Below the pieces are notes generated by a model that saw nothing but the letters and a program-made list of their open reading frames with translations, searched no databases and had not been told where the DNA came from. Positions 27,348 through 36,668 of a DNA stretch of 64,000 nucleotides are shown piece by piece (position 1 is the first letter of the stretch; each line of letters starts with the position of its first letter). Position numbers and translations under genes: made by a program. Source of the DNA: an uncultured Methanobrevibacter sp. (GTDB lineage: Archaea > Methanobacteriota > Methanobacteria > Methanobacteriales > Methanobacteriaceae); contig NZ_CAKVFS010000005.1 in assembly GCF_934746965.1 (NCBI RefSeq), positions 131,288 to 195,287 on the forward strand, given 5' to 3'.

Positions 27348-29027
27348 CTACAATCTATCCATTTTTTCAAATTTCATTAATTTTGCAATAGCTTTAACTT
27401 CAACATCTATGCCTTTTTCTTTAAGTGCACCAATAAGGTTAAGTCCACTACCTGCAACAACACCGAAATTATAATTATCTACTTTAGCATTATATGTTAA
27501 TTCTCTTGGTTTGCCTATTTTATAAATTGAAAATCCCATATTCTTTAAGATATTTAATAAATGTACAGCATAATCTCTTGAAATATAGGGGATTTCTTTT
27601 AAACTAGCTAATATTTTATTATATCCTATGTTTCTAGTTATTGAAGTCATGTTTTTAGCTATGAATATTTTGTGTGGGTCAACAGAAGATCCATTATATG
27701 ATATTAAATCAATAAATAATGGGTTTTCACTTAATTCAAGTAATCCACCATATTTTGGATTGCTCATTATTCCGTTGTTTATTAAAAGTCCATCAATACT
27801 TAGACTACAAACTGTAGCTAATCCGATCTTACTATAATCAGTTGGGTGTTCTACAAGTTGGTAGTAAGGATTAATATATTTTGGATTTGATTCATAGGTT
27901 TCTTTCATAATGTCTATTGCCTCATCCAGATTATCTTTTTTGATATATGAAACATTTACTATGATATCTCCTTTTCGGGTTTCTACATTGAAATTTACTT
28001 TCTGAATTAGGTTCCATGATTTTGAAAGTAAAAAGGGGGTTTTTGTATGAACTTTATTATCTGCAGGTTTTAATATCTTCTTAACGTCTGCTATTGGGGA
28101 TAATGTGTTAAATCCTTCAATTTCTTCAGCTATTTTTATATCAATATCATATCCAAGTTCTTGAGCTGCACAAAATGGAGTTACTCCTCCACTAATAGCT
28201 ATTCCAACCATTCCTTCAGGTACTGGAATTCCAAGTATGTTTTCTCCTTCTTGGGAAATTGCCATTACTCCTCCAATTCCTATTTTTTCCAGTTTATTAA
28301 TTATGTTTATACATTTTTCTCTTCCTACGCTTGGAATAAGGCGAAAATTGGCAGGTATAGTTCCAGTTCCATTATTGATTACATTTAATACAGAAGTCAT
28401 TCCTGGAGCTACAAATGCATCAAGAGGAGTTACTGATGTTTTTTTATAAGAAATTAGCTCTGTAAATTTTGTTGGAACGTAATTTTCAATTTTAACTAAT
28501 CCTCCATATAATGGGATTGTTGGTATTCCTTCATTTAATAAGATTCCATCTATTGTTGTTCCACAAATAGTTTTTATTTGTATTTCATTATTGTTGTTAC
28601 TTGCATTTAAATTAGTGTAAGGACTAACACAAAGACCACTTTTGAAAACATCTTTAATTATATTGAACGCTTCTTCATCATAAATAGTTGAGGTGTTTAC
28701 TACAACATCTCCTGTTTTGTTCATGTAGTTGAAACTAGTCAAATAAATCATTTCTTCAAATTTTGAATAAATGAAATCAACTTGGTCATAAATTAATCCT
28801 TTTTCAAGCTTTTTTCTACCTAATTCTGTGATTTGCCTACCTGAATAACCCATTCTCTTAGTATATCCTTTTTCATCAAGAATTTGCATATGATAACGAA
28901 CAGCACGTTCCCCTAAGTTAAATCCTTTATTTTTTAGCTCTTCAGCTATTAGTTTAGAACCAGTAGGTTTGTTTTGGTTGTTTAATATTCTTAAAATTTC
29001 GATTATTTTGTGTTCTGATTCTGACAT
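27348..29027 (-). CDS. nrpR: Global nitrogen regulator NrpR
   Basis: 559 residues. An N-terminal winged helix at about 1-70 (KIIEILRILNNQNKPTGSKL, GLGERAVRYHMQ-like) is followed by two tandem copies of the NrpR (DUF128) effector domain at about 80-310 and 330-555; both have the paired pattern GDVVVNTSTIYDEEA / GDIIVNVSYIKKDNL and a GVAISGGVTPFCAA / VVAGSGLNLIGA core. In Methanococcus NrpR represses nif and glnA under nitrogen excess and is released by 2-oxoglutarate. Here the gene lies next to glnA, whose promoter carries two matching operator sites. Ribosome site AAAGGGG upstream. Confidence 0.93.
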   Translation of the reverse strand: MSESEHKIIEILRILNNQNKPTGSKLIAEELKNKGFNLGERAVRYHMQILDEKGYTKRMGYSGRQITELGRKKLEKGLIYDQVDFIYSKFEEMIYLTSFNYMNKTGDVVVNTSTIYDEEAFNIIKDVFKSGLCVSPYTNLNASNNNNEIQIKTICGTTIDGILLNEGIPTIPLYGGLVKIENYVPTKFTELISYKKTSVTPLDAFVAPGMTSVLNVINNGTGTIPANFRLIPSVGREKCINIINKLEKIGIGGVMAISQEGENILGIPVPEGMVGIAISGGVTPFCAAQELGYDIDIKIAEEIEGFNTLSPIADVKKILKPADNKVHTKTPFLLSKSWNLIQKVNFNVETRKGDIIVNVSYIKKDNLDEAIDIMKETYESNPKYINPYYQLVEHPTDYSKIGLATVCSLSIDGLLINNGIMSNPKYGGLLELSENPLFIDLISYNGSSVDPHKIFIAKNMTSITRNIGYNKILASLKEIPYISRDYAVHLLNILKNMGFSIYKIGKPRELTYNAKVDNYNFGVVAGSGLNLIGALKEKGIDVEVKAIAKLMKFEKMDRL

Positions 29028-29115
29028 AAAAAGCCCCTTTTTCTTTAAATATAATCATGCCTAATTTTACTTAAGAATCATTATATTTAAAAAAATAAAA
29101 AAAGTATATTTAGAT

Positions 29116-30474
29116 TTAAATGTCTAAATATTTGTTTTGTTCATATCCGAATACTTGTACACGGTATTCGTCCCATTCTTTATATTTAAGTTCTAAGAAT
29201 TTTTCACTAATGTGATCTCCTAAAGCAGATAATATTAATGGGTCTTCTTCAAGTGCATGGTAAGCTTCCCATAAACTGGATGGTAAAACTTTAATTCCCA
29301 TAGCTTCTCTTTCTTCTTCAGTTAATGAGTAAATGTTAATTTCGGTAGGTTCACCAGGGTCAATTTTATTTTGGATACCATCAATACCTGCTTCTAACAT
29401 TACTGCAAATGCTAAGTATGGGTTACATGCTGGGTCTGGTGCTCTGTATTCAATACGTGTTGCTTTTCCACGAGCTGCAGGTACCCTAATTAATGCAGAT
29501 CTGTTTCTTAAACCATATGCTCTGTATACTGGAGCTTCATAACCGGGTACTAAACGTTTGTATGAATTTACAATTGGGTTAGTAATTGCAGTTAATGCTG
29601 GTGCGTGTGCAAGTAATCCTCCCATGAAGTGAAGTGCATCTTTAGATAATCCAGTTTCACTATTTGGGTCGGAGAATAAGTTCCTGTCTCCTTTAAATAC
29701 AGATTGGTGACAATGCATACCACTACCGTTTACACCAAAGAATGGTTTTGGCATAAATGTTACTCTGTAATCCATTTGGTCAAATGTAGCCATGTTGTCT
29801 ACAATAGCTTTTATAGCTTGTTTGAAAGTAATTACTGCATCTGCAGTTTTTAATGCATCTTTAAACTTAAATGCAATTTCGTTTTGACCAGGTCCTACTT
29901 CGTGGTGGGAAGCTTCTACTTCGAAATCTAATTCTTCTAAGTTTAAGGTTAATTCTCTTCTGAAATCAGGTCCTTTGTCTAAAGGTTCTACATCAAAGTA
30001 ACCTGCTTCATCATAAGGCATTGGATAACCTTCATCATCAATATCTACAATAAAGAATTCTGGTTCTGGACCGATATTATATTGTAATCCCATTTTTGCA
30101 ATTTTAGCTAAAGATTTTTTCAAGACACTTCTTGGATCTCCAGCAAATGGTTTTCCGTCAGGAGTCCATACATCACAAATAAATCTACATACTGCAGATT
30201 CTTCAGGTCTCCAGGATAATCTTGAGTAAGTATGTATGTCAGGTTTAAGAACGAGGTCACTTTCATTAATTCCTACGAATCCTGCAATTGAGGATCCATC
30301 AAATAACATTCCTTCAGTAAATAAATCTTCCATTTCATCTTCTTTAAATGGAATTACAATATTTTTAGCAGTTCCATTTATATCAACAAATTGTAAACGG
30401 ATAAATTTAATATTATCCTCTTTCATTTGTTTAATTACGTTTTCCATCAATTCTTCGTTAACTTTTTCAGTCAT
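29116..30474 (-). CDS. glnA: Glutamine synthetase type I
   Basis: 452 residues if started at the ATG at 30474 (MTEKVNEELM), which has GGAG at a fair distance upstream; the upstream ATG at 30489 adds MEYDL and cannot be excluded. Type I signatures are FDGSSIAGFVGINESD, GPEPEFFI, the ATP-binding MPKPFFGVNGSGMHCHQS and RIEYRAPDPACNPY. No adenylation-site block typical of GSI-beta is apparent, so it is the alpha type controlled by effectors and by NrpR. It makes glutamine from glutamate, ammonia and ATP. Expression is likely repressed by the adjacent NrpR through the tandem operator upstream. Confidence 0.95.
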   Translation of the reverse strand: MTEKVNEELMENVIKQMKEDNIKFIRLQFVDINGTAKNIVIPFKEDEMEDLFTEGMLFDGSSIAGFVGINESDLVLKPDIHTYSRLSWRPEESAVCRFICDVWTPDGKPFAGDPRSVLKKSLAKIAKMGLQYNIGPEPEFFIVDIDDEGYPMPYDEAGYFDVEPLDKGPDFRRELTLNLEELDFEVEASHHEVGPGQNEIAFKFKDALKTADAVITFKQAIKAIVDNMATFDQMDYRVTFMPKPFFGVNGSGMHCHQSVFKGDRNLFSDPNSETGLSKDALHFMGGLLAHAPALTAITNPIVNSYKRLVPGYEAPVYRAYGLRNRSALIRVPAARGKATRIEYRAPDPACNPYLAFAVMLEAGIDGIQNKIDPGEPTEINIYSLTEEEREAMGIKVLPSSLWEAYHALEEDPLILSALGDHISEKFLELKYKEWDEYRVQVFGYEQNKYLDI

Positions 30475-30522
30475 TAAATCATACTCCATAATTTTATGGA
30501 TATTAGTTTCAAAAGGTTAGTC

Positions 30523-30556
30523 GGAAAATACCTTCCTACCTTGGCAATACATTTCC
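30523..30556 (-). promoter_or_regulatory. Tandem NrpR operators at the glnA start
   Basis: Perfect GGAA-N6-TTCC at 30523-30536 (GGAAAATACCTTCC) and a one-mismatch copy GGCA-N6-TTCC at 30543-30556, centred 20 bases apart, two turns of the helix. They lie where transcription from the TATA box at 30564-30574 should begin, so a bound repressor would block polymerase. The consensus GGAA-N6-TTCC is that known for NrpR of Methanococcus maripaludis. Confidence 0.88.
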
Positions 30557-30563
30557 TTCTTAT

Positions 30564-30574
30564 CTTATATAAAT
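30564..30574 (-). promoter_or_regulatory. glnA TATA box
   Basis: ATTTATATAAG read on the minus strand, about 90 bases ahead of the glnA start, with transcription expected about 25 bases further on, inside the NrpR operators. Confidence 0.65.
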
Positions 30575-30730
30575 GTTTTGAATAAATGTACTTATACTTT
30601 TTATTTGTAATTTTTAATATTTAATTACAGTGATTATTATTTTTTGATGGTTAATTTTATAGTTATTTTAAATTTTAATAGTTGTTTGTTCAATTTTTAC
30701 AGGTAAAAAATAAGAAAAAAGGGTGATTTT

Positions 30731-31486
30731 TTAAAGTTCATTAACATTAAATGATGTTAAATCTAACAAATCAAATGTTAAAATTTTTGGAGCTACAGTA
30801 ACTTTTCCAATTTTGGTTATAATTTTAAATGCTTCCATAGCTTCAAGACAACCTATTAAATTAGGTGTAGGTCCGATAACTGGTGGAACTCCAGAAGTCA
30901 CATTAGATAAATCATTTAAAACAGATTCATCTAAATTTTTACCTTTAGATGGAAGATTAAACATAGTTTCATAATTAACCTCTTCATCTGGTAAAAATAC
31001 TGTGATTTGACCTAATGTTCCATGAATTGCTCCATGAATAAATGGAATTCCTTTTTTATTAGCTGCTCTAGAAACAATAACTCTTGTTTTAACATTATCC
31101 AAAGCATCAATAACAATATCACTGTCATCAATTATTTTATCAATATTATCTTGAGTTACAGTTTCATTAAAATAATTAACTTTTACATAAGGATTTATTA
31201 GTCTGACTTTTTCTTTAGCTACTTGGCTTTTATCAAGACTTACCTCTGTAAGGCTAGCTAGTGTTTGTCTATTTAAGTTTGATAGGTCAAATGCATCTTC
31301 ATCAACTAAATTAAGTTGACCAACACCCATTCTAGCTAACATTTCAATAGTTTCGCCACCTATGCCTCCACAACCAATAACAGCTATTTTAGCTTCTTTA
31401 AATCTTTCTTGTTGACTTCTAGTTACAATACTCATTTGACGGCTTATTATTTCCCAATATCCGTCACCTATATATCTTGTTGGCAT
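30731..31486 (-). CDS. HesA/MoeB/ThiF-family E1-like enzyme
   Basis: 251 residues from the ATG at 31486 (MPTRYIGDGYWEIISRQMSI), with AAGGTGA just upstream; the longer ORF would run into the preceding gene. The nucleotide motif GCGGIGGETIEMLARMG near residue 45 and DIVIDALDNVKTR mark the ThiF/MoeB fold that adenylates the C-terminus of a ubiquitin-like sulfur carrier (MoaD or ThiS). I find no CxxC pairs for the structural zinc of MoeB. It may feed thiamine, molybdopterin or tRNA sulfur transfer; the partner is not in the window. It follows the aldo/keto reductase gene closely on the same strand. Confidence 0.85.
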   Translation of the reverse strand: MPTRYIGDGYWEIISRQMSIVTRSQQERFKEAKIAVIGCGGIGGETIEMLARMGVGQLNLVDEDAFDLSNLNRQTLASLTEVSLDKSQVAKEKVRLINPYVKVNYFNETVTQDNIDKIIDDSDIVIDALDNVKTRVIVSRAANKKGIPFIHGAIHGTLGQITVFLPDEEVNYETMFNLPSKGKNLDESVLNDLSNVTSGVPPVIGPTPNLIGCLEAMEAFKIITKIGKVTVAPKILTFDLLDLTSFNVNEL

Positions 31487-31499
31487 TTTTTTCACCTTT

Positions 31500-32666
31500 T
31501 TAAAAATGATTGAATTCTCTACCAAAATATTCATCAACTTTTTTAAGTTCTTCTGGAATATTTAGCATTTGAGGGCAAACAAATTCACAATTTCTACAAT
31601 TAGTACAGCTATCTGCTTTACTACCATCATCAATTAATGTAAAATATTGTAATGCACTGCCTTTTGGGTTATTTAAAATTTTACCAATATTGTATTCTTT
31701 GAAACAATTAACAATATCAATGCCTTCTGGGCAAGGCATACAATATCCACAGCTAGTACATTCATTTCCAGTTAATTTCCTGTAAGTTCTGGCTACTTGT
31801 CTAATTAATTCTTTATCATGTTGGCTAATTTCTTTAACATTTGATGCAATTTGGATATTCTGTTTAACTTGTTCTAAGGAGTTCATACCACTTAAAACAC
31901 AGTCAACATCATCTCTATTCCATAAATATTCTAAAGCCCATTCTACAGGAGTTCTTTTAAGTTCTGCAGTATCCCATATTTTTTGAACTTCTGGAGGAAT
32001 ATTTTGAACTAATCTGCCTCCACGTAATGGTTCCATAATCATGCTCCCAATATTTAATTGTTTTAATTGATCAAGACCCATTATTCCAGTTTGATAATAT
32101 TCATCAAGATAATTCATTTGTGTTAAAACAACTTCCCATTTTGGATATGCATCAAGAATATTTACGAAAGTGTCAATTTCACAATGTGATGAAAATCCAA
32201 CATGTTTTATTTTGCCGCTGCTTAAACAATCATCAAGAAAATCTAGCACTCTAAGTTTACGAATTTTATTCCAGTCATCTTCACTAAGAGCATGTAATAA
32301 ATAAATATCAATACTGTCTGTTTGAAGTTTTTTTAGTTGTTTATCAAGATAATATTCAAAATCTCCCTTTTCTTCTATTAACCAACTTGGTGATTTTGTA
32401 GAAATTAAAACATCATCACGATAGTTATTTTCTTTTAAAAATTTTCCAATGAAAGTTTCACTATTCCCATTACCGTCTATTCCAGCACTATGGTATGGAT
32501 AGGCAGTATCAATAATATTGATTCCATTAGTAATTCCATAACTAAGTATTTCATTAGCCTTAATTTCATCTATATTATCATTTGAGCCTTTGGTAGGTAG
32601 TCTCATGCCTCCAAAACCAAGAATTGAAACATTTTCTTTGGTTTTCCCAAGTTCTCTATATTGCAT
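31500..32666 (-). CDS. Aldo/keto reductase with C-terminal ferredoxin domain
   Basis: 388 residues. Residues 1-270 are an aldo/keto reductase barrel: GFGGMRLP, DTAYPYH with the catalytic Tyr, STKSPSW with the Lys and HALSEDDW with the His. The C-terminal 100 residues carry two ferredoxin-like clusters, CTSCGYCMPCPEGIDI and CTNCRNCEFVCPQMLNI, a layout common to anaerobe oxidoreductases of this class. It probably reduces an aldehyde or ketone with electrons through the Fe-S centres. The substrate is unknown. It precedes the HesA-like gene by about 14 bases. Confidence 0.9.
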   Translation of the reverse strand: MQYRELGKTKENVSILGFGGMRLPTKGSNDNIDEIKANEILSYGITNGINIIDTAYPYHSAGIDGNGNSETFIGKFLKENNYRDDVLISTKSPSWLIEEKGDFEYYLDKQLKKLQTDSIDIYLLHALSEDDWNKIRKLRVLDFLDDCLSSGKIKHVGFSSHCEIDTFVNILDAYPKWEVVLTQMNYLDEYYQTGIMGLDQLKQLNIGSMIMEPLRGGRLVQNIPPEVQKIWDTAELKRTPVEWALEYLWNRDDVDCVLSGMNSLEQVKQNIQIASNVKEISQHDKELIRQVARTYRKLTGNECTSCGYCMPCPEGIDIVNCFKEYNIGKILNNPKGSALQYFTLIDDGSKADSCTNCRNCEFVCPQMLNIPEELKKVDEYFGREFNHF

Positions 32667-32816
32667 TTTAATAAATCCTCAAATCTTAACAATTGATATA
32701 TTTTATTAATGCATTATAAAACAGTTTTGATTAAATTTATTTTAGATAAAATTAGCTTGTAAAATTGAAATTTTCTTTAAAGATAGTTTTAAAAATAATA
32801 TTCCTGGGATTGAAGA

Positions 32817-32926
32817 TGCCGGGAGCGGGATTCGAACCCGCGGCCTCACGGTATCCCAGGAATTAGTCAGAGCACTGCTTAATTACCCTATGAGCCGTGC
32901 GCTCTAACCAGCTGAGCCACCCCGGC
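32817..32926 (-). tRNA. tRNA-Met (CAU) with a 36-base intron
   Basis: Read on the minus strand: acceptor GCCGGGG pairs with TCCCGGC, D stem GCTC/GAGC, anticodon stem CACGG/CCGTG, loop C-T-C-A-T-A-A with anticodon CAT, T arm GCGGG-TTCGAAT-CCCGC and discriminator A at 32817; no CCA is encoded. An intron at 32853-32888 interrupts the loop after A37. A bulge-helix-bulge can be drawn: helix CUCA/UGGG between the bulges UA^G and AU^A, followed by a GG(U)AAUUA/UAAUUCC intron stem. This is the elongator type (the initiator would carry the A-rich acceptor and a GGG/CCC anticodon stem). Confidence 0.93.
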
Positions 32927-33177
32927 ATCAGACATTTATATATTAAATTCTCATTACATTTATACTTTTTGTTTTTCATGATTTTAATCATTTTTTATTA
33001 TTTGTTGATATAATTAAATAAATTCTCTTATTTATTGGGAAGTATTTGTTAATTGTATATTAATATTAGAAATATTTGGATATTATATTATTTTTGATGT
33101 TATTTTTATAATGATAATATTTAATAACTTTCAAACAATATATTATAAATATTATTTAATTATTCAAGGGGGATATT

Positions 33178-34428
33178 ATGAGTAAAGTTAAAGACATGTC
33201 TCTTGCTAAAGAAGGTATAAGAAAAATTGAATGGGTTCAAAGGCACATGCCTGTTCTTGAACACATTAAGAAAGAATATGAAGAAACCCAACCATTTAAA
33301 GGCATAACTATTGGTTCATGTTTGCATTTAGAACCTAAAACTATTAATTTAGGTTTAACATTACAAGCAGGTGGTGCTGAAGTAGCTATGACTGGTTGTA
33401 ATCCATTATCTACTCATGATGATGCAGTAGCAGGAGCGGCTGATTTAGGTTTAAATATCTATGGTTGGAGAGATCAAGATGATGAAGAGTACTATCAAAC
33501 TATTAATATGGTTCTTGATCATAAACCTGATATAATCATTGATGATGGTGCAGATATGATCATGGTTCTTCATAATGAAAGAACCGATGTTTTAAAACAT
33601 ATTAAAGGAGCTTGTGAAGAAACTACTACTGGAGTTCATAGATTAGAAGCTATGCATAAAGATGGTGCTTTAAAATTCCCTGTTGTAGCGGTAAATGATG
33701 CTTATACAAAATACTTATTTGATAATAGATATGGTACTGGTCAATCTAGTTTTGATGCAATTATGGGAACTACTAATATGGTAATTGCAGGTAAATCTGT
33801 TGTTGTATGTGGATATGGCTGGTGTGGTCGTGGAATCGCTATGAGGGCACAAGGTCTTGGAGCTAATGTTATTGTAACTGAAGTAGATCCTATCAGAGCA
33901 CTTGAAGCTAGAATGGATGGTTACAGAGTAATGAAAATTAGAGATGCTGTAAAAGAAGCTGACTTAATAATTACTGTAACTGGAAATATCAATATTATTC
34001 ATGGTGATGACTTTAAATACATGAAAGATGGATGTATGTTATGTAATTCAGGTCATTTTAATGTAGAAATTAATAGACAAGATTTAGAAGCTCAATCAAC
34101 AAGTGTAAAAGAAGTAAGAGAAAGTATTGAAATGTTTGCTATGAAAGATGGTAGAAAAATTTACTTGCTTGCTGATGGAAGATTAGTAAACTTATCTGCA
34201 GCTAGAGGACAAGGACATCCAGCAGAAATTATGGATATGAGTTTTGCTGTTCAAGCTTTATCTGCTAAATACATATTAAATAATGATTTGTCTGTTGGTG
34301 TAACTAAAGCTCCAGATGAAATTGATTATGAAGTAGCTAACTTAAAATTAAAAGCTATGGATATTGAGATTGATACGTTATCTGATCGTCAAAAAGAATA
34401 CATGAGTAGTTGGAAAGAAGGAACTTAA
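33178..34428 (+). CDS. ahcY: S-adenosylhomocysteine hydrolase family enzyme
   Basis: 416 residues of the AdoHcyase family. The NAD-binding GYGWCGRGIAMRAQGLGA lies near residue 220; NDAYTKYLFDNRYGTGQS precedes it, and GHPAEIMDMSFAVQAL is the C-terminal signature. It breaks S-adenosylhomocysteine (or, as reported for methanogens, S-inosylhomocysteine) to homocysteine and nucleoside, recycling methyl donors. GGGGGAT ribosome site and a TATA-like TATATTATAAAT at 33139-33150. A hairpin GGAACTTAAATTCC followed by T lies at its stop. Confidence 0.95.
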   Translation: MSKVKDMSLAKEGIRKIEWVQRHMPVLEHIKKEYEETQPFKGITIGSCLHLEPKTINLGLTLQAGGAEVAMTGCNPLSTHDDAVAGAADLGLNIYGWRDQDDEEYYQTINMVLDHKPDIIIDDGADMIMVLHNERTDVLKHIKGACEETTTGVHRLEAMHKDGALKFPVVAVNDAYTKYLFDNRYGTGQSSFDAIMGTTNMVIAGKSVVVCGYGWCGRGIAMRAQGLGANVIVTEVDPIRALEARMDGYRVMKIRDAVKEADLIITVTGNINIIHGDDFKYMKDGCMLCNSGHFNVEINRQDLEAQSTSVKEVRESIEMFAMKDGRKIYLLADGRLVNLSAARGQGHPAEIMDMSFAVQALSAKYILNNDLSVGVTKAPDEIDYEVANLKLKAMDIEIDTLSDRQKEYMSSWKEGT

Positions 34429-34455
34429 ATTCCTTTATTTCTTTTTTTGGATAAA

Positions 34456-35106
34456 ATGTCTTATTTTAGATATGTTGATAATGGTGAAGGTCCGACTAAA
34501 TTATTTATAGGTGGAGTTCATGGTAATGAAGGTAAAACTTCTTTAAAATTTATCAAACGATTAGATATTGAGAAATTTTCCAGTGGACAGTTCTATTTTT
34601 ATAATTTTGATAAAACACCATATATCTCTACAATTGATAAAAATTATTATAAGTCAGAAATAGGTTTAAAAATTTTAGATTTAATTGAATATTTTGAACC
34701 TGATTTTTATACAGAACTTCATTGTTATGATTTAGCACATTTTGATAGATTAACTTCAATGGAACGTTATAATAAAACAGGAGTTCCTCCATTAATAGAT
34801 TTGGGAAATCATGTGTTAGTAAGTTCAGTTTCTCCATTAATTAGGATGACTTATTTTTCTATAAACACTGTTTGTAAAACTTTAGAGTTTCCATGTATTG
34901 AAAAATTATCCTGTGAAAAAATTGAAAAATATGGATTTAATAAAAAATTAGCTATTGAAACTTATGAAAAACTTCTTAATTTAATCATTAGTTCACCTAA
35001 TCGCCAATATTTTGAAAAAGAAATGTTAAAGAATTATCATGGACAAGTTGCATTAGCTATTGATTATGCTAAAAAAGTATTTGGTCCGGAGTTTCCTCCT
35101 TATTAA
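34456..35106 (+). CDS. Putative zinc-dependent hydrolase (DUF2119-like)
   Basis: 216 residues from ATG 34456 (MSYFRYVDNGEGPTKL); the TTG at 34447 would add three codons but lies in the GGAT that serves as the ribosome site. The motif GGVHGNEGKTSL near residue 20 and TELHCYD near residue 90 recall the His-Glu and His zinc ligands of the M14 carboxypeptidase / aspartoacylase fold. I recall DUF2119 for this methanogen family, without certainty. The substrate is unknown. It overlaps the 3' end of the convergent fen gene by 4 bases. Confidence 0.75.
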   Translation: MSYFRYVDNGEGPTKLFIGGVHGNEGKTSLKFIKRLDIEKFSSGQFYFYNFDKTPYISTIDKNYYKSEIGLKILDLIEYFEPDFYTELHCYDLAHFDRLTSMERYNKTGVPPLIDLGNHVLVSSVSPLIRMTYFSINTVCKTLEFPCIEKLSCEKIEKYGFNKKLAIETYEKLLNLIISSPNRQYFEKEMLKNYHGQVALAIDYAKKVFGPEFPPY

Positions 35107-36086
35107 AACCAGTCTTCAAGACTTTTCTGATTTGAATTTAAATTTTTTAACTTATCACAAGCTTTAGAAACTCTGTCTTGTGAAAATCCATGTTCATCAC
35201 ATAAAAAATTAATGATATCATTTTTCGCTGGTTTTTTCCATTTAATTTTATAATCAGTGTTTACATTATGATTTAAAAATATTTCTTTTACTTCTGTTAA
35301 ATCGTGGGTTGATTCTTCTTGAAGTTTAGCTATTTTATTTTCAAGTTCTCCTTTTTTAGCTAGTTTAAGAGCAGTTTTTGCACCTACTCCTTTTAAACCT
35401 TCACTAAAATCAGTTCCAATTAGTATACCCATTTCAATAAGTTGATTTTGAGTTATATTTAATTCATCTAAAACTCTTTTCAAGTTATAATATTCTAAAT
35501 CTCCTAAGTTGGAATTAATAGCTAAGTTTCTTACAACTCTTTTAGCTCCAAATAATAAACAGTCATAATCTTGTGAAGCTACAGCCCATGCATCACCATT
35601 TTGAACAAGGTAAGCTGCTTGTGCTTCTCCTTCTCCATATGCTTCAATATAGGGTATTCCCATCATAGTCAATAGTTTTTTAGAAGATTCAATAATATAT
35701 GGAGACAATTTGGAAGATCTCATTGCATATTTTCTAGCTTCTTCTGTGTTTTGATTAGCTAATGCTTCTTTCCATTTTTTTTCAGATTCTTCTCTAGTTT
35801 GTCTTCTTTGGTCAATAGTTTCTTGTTTAAGGTAAGATGGTGTTCCATCAAAGACATAAATTGGTTTTATATCTTTTTCAATCATTGAAGAATTTCTATA
35901 TAAAATTCCGCTTAAATGAGATGTTATATTGCCTTCACTATCACTTAAAGGTCTTCCATCTCTTTGTCTGATTGTTGACAAAAATTGATAAAGGGTATTA
36001 AATGCATCTATGGACACAGCTCTTCCTTTTAAATCTTTAAAATTAATTGGTTCTGGTTCTATTATATCTTTTAGTTTAACACCCAT
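35103..36086 (-). CDS. fen: Flap endonuclease 1
   Basis: 327 residues of the XPG/FEN-1 nuclease family. It starts MGVKLKDIIEP and keeps the metal-binding acids in VSIDAFNTLYQFLS, IYVFDGTP, EAYGEGEAQAAYL, SQDYDCLLFGA and GTDFSEGLKGVGAKTAL (the helix-hairpin-helix). The last residues QKSLEDWF are a PCNA-interacting box. It removes 5' flaps in Okazaki-fragment maturation and repair. It is the end of a run of five minus-strand genes that starts at 39697. Confidence 0.95.
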   Translation of the reverse strand: MGVKLKDIIEPEPINFKDLKGRAVSIDAFNTLYQFLSTIRQRDGRPLSDSEGNITSHLSGILYRNSSMIEKDIKPIYVFDGTPSYLKQETIDQRRQTREESEKKWKEALANQNTEEARKYAMRSSKLSPYIIESSKKLLTMMGIPYIEAYGEGEAQAAYLVQNGDAWAVASQDYDCLLFGAKRVVRNLAINSNLGDLEYYNLKRVLDELNITQNQLIEMGILIGTDFSEGLKGVGAKTALKLAKKGELENKIAKLQEESTHDLTEVKEIFLNHNVNTDYKIKWKKPAKNDIINFLCDEHGFSQDRVSKACDKLKNLNSNQKSLEDWF

Positions 36087-36097
36087 TTTATCACTTT

Positions 36098-36661
36098 CTA
36101 AATGTTTGTAAATTTGCTAACTGGAAATACTTCTTTAATCCACATTAATATATTGTTTTTATGGATAATCATATATTCTCTAGCTAACATATCTTCAGTA
36201 GTTTCAAATAACTCTTTTAATCTGTCATTTGGTTTTTCAATATAAATTTTATTAATTTCTCTTCTAGATTCGATTTTATAATTTTTTAAAATTCTACCAA
36301 TTGGTATGTCTGCTCTAACTAAGTCACAGCAGATTTCATCGGTTAATCGTTCTAGTGGGATATAAGATAATGCATAAATTAAATTTTCATCATCTTTATG
36401 CATTATAACTTCCCTATAATTAATTTGAGCACCTTTATTAACATTAATTAAATCGCTGATTTCATCATTTGCAGTATCAAAATGTTGTTCTAATGTACTT
36501 AATGTAATCTTACCATATAACACATCTAAAATAGCTGTAATTGATCCATCTGTGGTTAATAAGATTTTTTGAGTATTTGAAAAATTTTTTGTGTAATTTT
36601 CTTCTACTTTATTTATTTTTTCAATAAGGCGTTTATTAGCCTCATTTTTTTCAATAGTCAT
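36098..36661 (-). CDS. Chorismate lyase-like protein (DUF98 family)
   Basis: 187 residues from the ATG at 36661 (MTIEKNEANKRLIEK). The longer ORF would overlap hacA and is rejected. The conserved blocks LLTTDGSITAILDVLYG, YALSYIPLERL and PIGRILKNYKIESRREI match the DUF98/UbiC-like chorismate pyruvate-lyase family, which in methanogens makes 4-hydroxybenzoate for methanopterin. The starting His-Arg set is not complete to my eye, so the activity is inferred from the family. It lies 7 bases after hacA in the same direction. Confidence 0.78.
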   Translation of the reverse strand: MTIEKNEANKRLIEKINKVEENYTKNFSNTQKILLTTDGSITAILDVLYGKITLSTLEQHFDTANDEISDLINVNKGAQINYREVIMHKDDENLIYALSYIPLERLTDEICCDLVRADIPIGRILKNYKIESRREINKIYIEKPNDRLKELFETTEDMLAREYMIIHKNNILMWIKEVFPVSKFTNI

Positions 36662-36668
36662 TTTTTCA

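Noticed and set aside
34420..34433. GGAACTTAAATTCC matches the NrpR operator pattern GGAA-N6-TTCC
   Set aside because: It lies at the end of ahcY, over the stop codon, followed by a T run, so it is a terminator hairpin and not a promoter site.
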